A stretch of 64,000 bases of DNA from Pyrrhosoma nymphula. Lineage: Eukaryota; Arthropoda; Insecta; Odonata; Coenagrionidae. The translations under genes and the position numbers were made by a program. Of this stretch, positions 58,697 through 64,000 are shown piece by piece; positions within the stretch are counted from its first letter, which is position 1, and the number at the start of each line of letters is the position of its first letter. The notes below the pieces were generated by a model. That model did not search any database and had not been told where the DNA came from. It saw nothing but the letters and a program-made list of their open reading frames with translations. Location: contig OY754332.1 of the NCBI GenBank assembly GCA_963573305.1, forward strand, positions 46,165,559 to 46,229,558, in the 5' to 3' direction.

Positions 58697-58999
58697 GTAC
58701 AGGAGAATATTGAAGCCATTTACACACGCAATCGGCCATGTTGAATGGATCAGTTTGGCAGTTTATATGTACGCCGAGAACATTATTATCAGTAGTGGCA
58801 ATGTCGGGGTATCGTAATGACTAACCTAGAAAAATGCAAAATGAAGATTATTCCAGAAAAAGAAGCACAGCATTTTTCGTGAAGTTTGTGGACAAAATGC
58901 GCGCCAAGGCCATGTTGGGTGGATAACTTTTCGTAAAATAACAGGCTATTAACTTTCGTCCGCCATCTACACTCTTCTTCAATATTCTTCTTCTTCTTC

Positions 59000-59540
59000 C
59001 TTCCAGGTTTAGGCTTTAAGCATGTTCCGCCTTCATTTTACCATCTCGTCCTTGGTCTTCCGACGCTTCTTTTACCCATTGGCTTATATTCCAAAGCCTG
59101 CTTGGGATATCTTTCCTTAGGCATTCGTATTACATGCTCTTTCCTCCTATTTTTGTATTCTGCTAATTTTTCCGATATCGGCTGGACACCTAGTTCCTCT
59201 CTTATAGCTGTATTCTTTACTTTATCTATCCTTGTACACTCTTTAACTGCTCAAAGAAATCTCATTTCTGATGATTGTATTTGTTTCAGTTCTCTTTGTT
59301 TTATTGCCGAATATTCTGACCCATACAACGCAGTAGGAACTGCCATCACTTTATAAATTTTACCTGGGTATCTTTTCTTGTTTTACCTTTTAAATTTCTT
59401 CTCACTGTCCCTCATATCATCTGGAAGACATTAGTTTTATTTGTGATATCTTTGTCCTCGTCGTACGTTATATCACATCCTAGATATTGAAAATGGGATA
59501 CCTGTTCCAGTACCTGGTTTTCTATGACAAGACTTCTTCA
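59000..59540 (-). pseudogene. RTE-like reverse transcriptase, C-terminal segment
   Basis: Minus-strand frames give MAVPTALYGSEYSAIKQREL, then MRF-like and ECTRIDKVKNTAIREELGVQ, RRKEHVIRMPKERYPKQALE and YKPMGKRS. These match the tail of RTE-type elements (LYGSE-x-W, TR-x-D-x-x-RN-x-x-IR-x-ELG, EHV-x-RMP-x-ER-x-PK-x-AL, GRR-x-GRPR). One or two frameshifts are present. Probably the same family as the element at the left window edge. Confidence 0.8.
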
Positions 59541-61000
59541 ATCCATGCATACATATCCGCTGGATCCGCGCCGTTCGCACTTCAGGACATGGTACTAATA
59601 CATTGTGTTAGTACCATGCTTCAGGAGAGCGTACACGCGTCGGGTTGGGTGCCAGCAAGGTCGATAGATATCTCGATTCGCTGCCCCTTCGATATATATC
59701 GATATATAGATAGAGCTTCGATATATCGATAGAGCAGCATCGAACGACCCTGAGATGCCAGTGCAGTGCAGCGCCCTGTCCTCTCAACGCACACGAGCGC
59801 ACGCCCCCCCCCCACCCCCCCCCGCCTCTCTCCTTTCCCCCCTAACGTGACACCCCCCCCCCCTCACCAATCCCGCTGAGAGGAAGTGTTGAAGCCGACG
59901 GACGCAAGGCAGAGAGGCATTAGGGTGGGATGTTTGCAAGCGCCCGGAACTGAAGGTGGCCGTATCACACATGGAGGAAGGGAGCTTCCGTTAACTCAGC
60001 GAACCTACTTCTACCTTCCTGACATGAAGCGACGAAACTTATCACCGGAGGTATTTTAACGGAGTTGTGCCCTCAAACTGGTAGAGTAGGATTTCGACGC
60101 CATGTTCAGCGATAGTGCTGTTGGATCTGCTGATGTACGCTTTTTAAAGCGATGCAAGCGTCACATAAATTACGCAAATAATCTGCTGAAATTCGCACTA
60201 TGAAACATTGCAAGCAGCGCGAAATATATTCCCAAAATTAATTCACAACAGCTGATGTAGGTACGCTTTTTAAAACGCTGCAAACGAAAAATATTCCCAA
60301 AATTCACCCGTGTTCGTCAACTGAAAGAAGTTAATATTCATCCATGAGATGCCTTCAGTCCTTGAGATGCCTTCAGATGATTTCCATTAGCAAATTTAGG
60401 AAATATTTTCCTCCTCGTTAGTGCTATTAAAGTGAGCCGTAAATAGTTTATTTCCACATTTAAGCTCTCAGACTTCAAAGCTTTCAAAAGTTTCGCGACT
60501 ATTCGGTCCAATGGAATTCCCTTTTTCCTCCAGATAAATTGAACTCAAGTTTTTACCTTGCTGTATACTTATAAAAGGAAAATATCCTTAAACTATTCGG
60601 GAAAATTTTGGAGAGACTCAATCCTCTTTCTCCCTGGTCCAGGAGCCGGCTGAGATAGAAATGGTAAGATCATGAAAACACTAGCCAGCAAAGATTTTCG
60701 TTCTCTGCAGTTCTGCGGTAATCGAAGCTCTATTACTTGATCCATTTATATATTATCGATACTAAACAGGAAAACACCGTAAGAGAGAAATTTCGTAATA
60801 TCAGATGTTATTTGTGAACTTACTCGTTGTATATGTTACGTATCTTTGATACTCTGCTAATTGATTGGTAGGTTTTTGGTCAGCCCTCACCTTCTCCAAT
60901 TGGGGTTTATCACACAACTTTCCTGCTCAAGAATGCTATTAGCCCAACAGCAAGTCTTTCTTAAGATCTTCATACCATCTCGCCCAAAACTTTGTATGGG
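59541..61000. other. low-complexity and unassigned sequence
   Basis: Includes a hairpin ATGGTACTAA/TTAGTACCAT (59590-59615), a run of CGATATAT motifs (59690-59735), and long C tracts (59803-59867) that create spurious Gly/Arg-rich minus-strand frames. Nothing else recognised. Confidence 0.45.
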
Positions 61001-61007
61001 TTTAGCA

Positions 61008-61473
61008 TAGGGTTACCATACGTCCTCATTTATGCGGACATGTCCGTATTTTCGACTTTTAATGTAGCGTCCGCGTACATTTTTTTACTATTTCTGCTAA
61101 TTTCCGCATTTTTAAATTTTGGGAAGTAAGATCTGTTGATTTTCGTTTTCATCTCGCATCCACAACTAGTAACATATATTTTTTCTGATTACTGAATTAT
61201 ACCGTTAGCGATCTTTCGATTTACGGCTATAGCCGGCGATAGTCAAGCCGCGGTGCTTTCGATTTAGGTGAATGTAGGGGCTGTCTTATGGCACTTCGTG
61301 GTATACTATTTTCTCTGTACAAAAACTTAAACGAACTGTTGATAGATGGCATTACTGGTCTACCATGGGTTGGAAGTTGTTCACAGTTTGGCTACCAGAT
61401 CGCTCTGTGACACGTGTTGATCAAGCCCGTTGAGGGTGTCCTCATTTTGGGGTTTCAAAATATAGTAACGCTA
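61008..61473. mobile_element. hAT MITE (466 bp)
   Basis: Begins TAGGGTTACCATACGTCC and ends with the complement of TAGCGTTACTATA. It is flanked by perfect 8-bp direct repeats GTTTAGCA (61000-61007 and 61474-61481). No coding capacity. Confidence 0.85.
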
Positions 61474-62231
61474 GTTTAGCAAAACTTGGTGACACTCATT
61501 TGTGAAGAACATGTCGTCGGGGAGATGGAAGCATGCAAAAGAGGCCGAACAAAGTGACCGAGGGTACCTCAAGAGTTCAATACAGGAGTCCTTCTTCTTC
61601 CTGCTCATCAACACTTGGCTACTCATCTTACTGACCCTGAACTCTCTGCTGTCTAGTGCAACCAATTACCGCTTCGCCTAAAAATGTACGATACCTAGTC
61701 TTATCTTCATTCATACGTTTGTTTTTTCTTCATATGTACCATGTTTACTCAGCATACTATGTAACACCTCGTTTAACATAAGGTTTCCTCTCAGTACGTA
61801 CTCCACTTACTTTTGCTGCCTTTTCCAAATCTCCGTCACCAATTTGATGACCAAATGACGATATTAATCTTTCATTCGTGTACAGTCTCCTTTGCTTTAC
61901 TCTTGTTCGATTTAGGAATTGAAAACCCGTTTTGCAAAATCTTCCGGCCTTTTTTCCTCATACCATGTGAATTATAAGCCCAATACGTTTCCTTTTTTAT
62001 GTTCAGTCATCAACTACTGAGATATTTTGCTAGAATTCTGCTGAAAGTTTGTCTGTTCCTAATGCCTTGTTACTTTTTCTGTCCGTAAATGCTCTTTTGA
62101 TTACAATTTAAAGTTTTCCAGGCTAAATGCTATCCCTACCGAAAGCACAATCTCGTCCTATTTCTAAAGCTAGAGGTACATTTATTTTATAATTCGTTGT
62201 CTCGGGCATGCCTTCATGGAATCGACTTAAC

Positions 62232-62385
62232 ATAATGAAAAGTAAAGAAAACTTTGTAATTCGACATAAATATTTAATCTACGACCTAGGTTTCGACGGG
62301 GCCAGATGATGACGTGCACGTCGAAACCTAGGTCGTACTTTAAATATTTAAGTGGAATTACAAAGTTTTCTTTACTTTTCATTAT
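62232..62385 (+). mobile_element. fold-back element, copy 6
   Basis: Two ~66-bp arms (62232-62297 and 62320-62385), nearly perfectly complementary, with outer ends ATAATGAAAAG/CTTTTCATTAT. The centre on the plus strand reads CAGATGA, then the perfect hairpin GACGTGCACGTC, then GAAACCTAGGTCG. The arms include the GAAAC and its complement GTTTC. No flanking direct repeat was found. Confidence 0.8.
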
Positions 62386-63517
62386 ATACATTTATTATCT
62401 TTGCCAGTCAGAAATCGACCTATTCCTTCCACCTTTCCTGGATCTCTTTTGGCTCGTCTAGAGTCCCCTGTTGTGTTTCTTATCGTTGGCGCTCCCCTTC
62501 CTTATCTACCTGATGTCAGTTCTCTCACTTTTCTCTTCGCTCTTCCCCGTTTCTAGAATTCTCCAAGGACCTGATCTGATCTCTTCACCAAATTTCCTTC
62601 GACTACTCCATTCCACGTCTCAGTTTGCTGTTGAGTGTCCAGTTCATACTTTTATTCAACTCCGTGTTAACGATCTTTCATTTCCTTCTCTCCTCATATG
62701 TCCTTTATCATCTCTCGCGAGATCCGTGTCTTTCTATTCGGTTGTATTTACTTGGACTACCAATGCTTTTGATGGCTTCTCTCAATTCCTTTTTTCAGAC
62801 TTTATACTGATCCCCTGCATTTAATATATTGCAGAATGTTTACTGTTTGCTCTATTTATTCCTCCGTCCTTACTTTAGTAAATACTTTTTTTTGTGTATT
62901 TAACTTTTATACTGTTCGAGCCCTTTTTATTCTTTTGAATTTGACGTGAACTTTCATTGCTACTAAGTTGTCCGACTCTGAATCTACTCCTGGGAAGATG
63001 CGATTTGAAGACACTGTGCATATGTCTTTGACTGACCATAATATTGTCTATCTAGAACTTCTAGAAAATCTATCTATTTGTCAGCAGATATTTTTGTTAC
63101 CATTTATAATTTTTCTTTGGAAATTTTTCTTTTATTATTATTAAAGTTATCACACGATTATACTAATAGTAGCCCGACAAAAGGTATACCTTAGAGGCTA
63201 CCTAATGCTTCATTAACATGTATGATCCTCATTTTGTAATAAATTTGAAGGTATTACTCTTATCCTTATTCTGATAGTGTTTTAACATTTTTTGTAATCG
63301 TCAGGCTATTTCTATTACAAAACTTATCCCGTCTTGCCTTAGTCACTTCCCCCATTCTCCAACTCTTTCCCGCCACTCCCTTCCCCCATCATAGTGGTCC
63401 ATTCCCTCAGTACTGCCTAGTGATTGCTCCCAGGTATGCTACCTGTTATTTGCTCCAGTTTATAGCATACAAGTTACGTATATTCTAGAGTATCTTAATT
63501 AGCGAAAGATGTAACCA

Positions 63518-63750
63518 ATAAAGAAATTATTAAAATCCACAGCTTCAGGCTCTACTTTGTAGGATCTTTTTATATCCATTTCAATAATGTTTTGTACTTT
63601 TCTACAATTTGTAATTTTTTAAACACAACGCGTTTCACCAATTTTTGGCATATTCAGGTGAGGTGAAAATTGGTTAAACACGTTGTGTTAAAAAAAAATG
63701 AAAAGTGTAGAAAAGTACAAAACATTATTGAAATGGATAAAGAAATTATT
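63518..63750 (+). mobile_element. retroposed fold-back element, copy 7
   Basis: Perfect 14-bp direct repeats ATAAAGAAATTATT flank it (63518-63531 and 63737-63750). The head holds CTTCAGGCTCTACTTTGTAG, similar to the heads at 9.4 and 16.85 kb. Complementary arms of about 73 bp follow (63572-63646 and 63666-63738). On the minus strand the core is CTGAATATG, stem CCAA-AAA-TTGG, then GAAACGCG. Confidence 0.8.
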
Positions 63751-64000
63751 CACTCGACATATTCTTCCCTTTTTTTTGGAGTCGGCATATGTTTACCTGG
63801 ATTAACGCAGAAATAGCTTAACGTAACTTCATACCTGGATAATGGTGGGAATGATTGAAACTACCTTAATGTCGACAAATAGTATACTATCATCTCCTGC
63901 CCTACATTGACTGCTCTCACACCTCCTTTACTGCTCTTTGCTCAAGCTTATCTTTCTTTTCATTTCCTCCGCTATCAATCACGCTGCAATCATCGCTCTA

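Larger units (their letters stand above)
59000..63130 (-). mobile_element. decayed RTE-like retrotransposon, split by later insertions
   Basis: On the minus strand, going from high to low coordinates, parts of one element appear in the right order. Endonuclease end with SESDNLVAMKVHVKFKRIKR (62850-63130), the pre-RT linker with DRKSNKALGTDKLSAEF (about 62030-62100), and the C-terminal RT/tail (59000-59540). A fold-back element (62232-62385) and a hAT MITE (61008-61473) interrupt it. RT catalytic motifs were not readable. It could also be two separate copies of the same family. Confidence 0.55.

Noticed and set aside
59608..59972. Gly/Arg-rich small proteins
   Set aside because: Produced by poly-C tracts and CGATATAT repeats.
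1..64000. CRISPR arrays, operons, prokaryotic promoters
   Set aside because: Introns, splice phases, SINEs and insect-type transposons show a eukaryotic genome; no regularly spaced short repeats were seen.

Overview
This window looks like the nuclear genome of an insect or close arthropod relative. Intergenic and intronic DNA is AT-rich, introns are long, and a mixed load of old transposable elements fills most of the space (RTE-like and other non-LTR retrotransposons, mariner, Tc1, Tigger/pogo, hAT, tRNA-derived and 5S rRNA-derived SINEs). Only two genes can be supported, and they converge.

Gene 1, plus strand, roughly 4.9-40 kb. This is the 3' half of a gene of the broad/lola/tramtrack type (BTB plus C2H2 zinc fingers). 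One shared linker exon (4930-5227) ends in phase 1. It is followed by five separate candidate terminal exons (16134, 26867, 31512, 32052 and 39605). Each has its own 3' splice site, a phase-1 start, a pair of zinc fingers and a stop codon. Mutually exclusive splicing of the shared exon to each would give proteins with different DNA-binding ends. The BTB domain and promoter must lie left of the window, so the BTB assignment is an inference.

Gene 2, minus strand, 50.4 to at least 53.2 kb. Three coding exons give the two EF-hands, the conserved linker and the C-terminal coiled coil of a Swiprosin-1/EFHD2 protein (fly Swip-1). One intron has a GC-AG boundary. The N-terminal exon was not found. 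A CpG-rich stretch at 55.6-57.06 kb could be its promoter.

The rest is mobile DNA, often nested. 2240-4725 holds a palindromic-ended element containing a hAT-type element containing a 178-bp hAT MITE. 29241-30646 is a hAT-type element carrying a Tigger-type MITE and a retroposed repeat. 36562-37530 is an internally deleted mariner. 59.0-63.1 kb is one decayed RTE-like element, split by a hAT MITE and a fold-back element.

The most unusual signal is a set of seven dispersed retroposed elements near 9.3, 12.1, 16.9, 21.9, 53.5, 62.3 and 63.6 kb. Most are long inverted repeats whose arm sequences differ from copy to copy, and five are bounded by 11-14 bp direct repeats. Their centres resemble CTGANGA, then a short stem-loop, then GAAA. 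The stem-loop differs in sequence between copies while base pairing is largely kept, and the layout recalls a hammerhead ribozyme core. This needs a covariance-model test.
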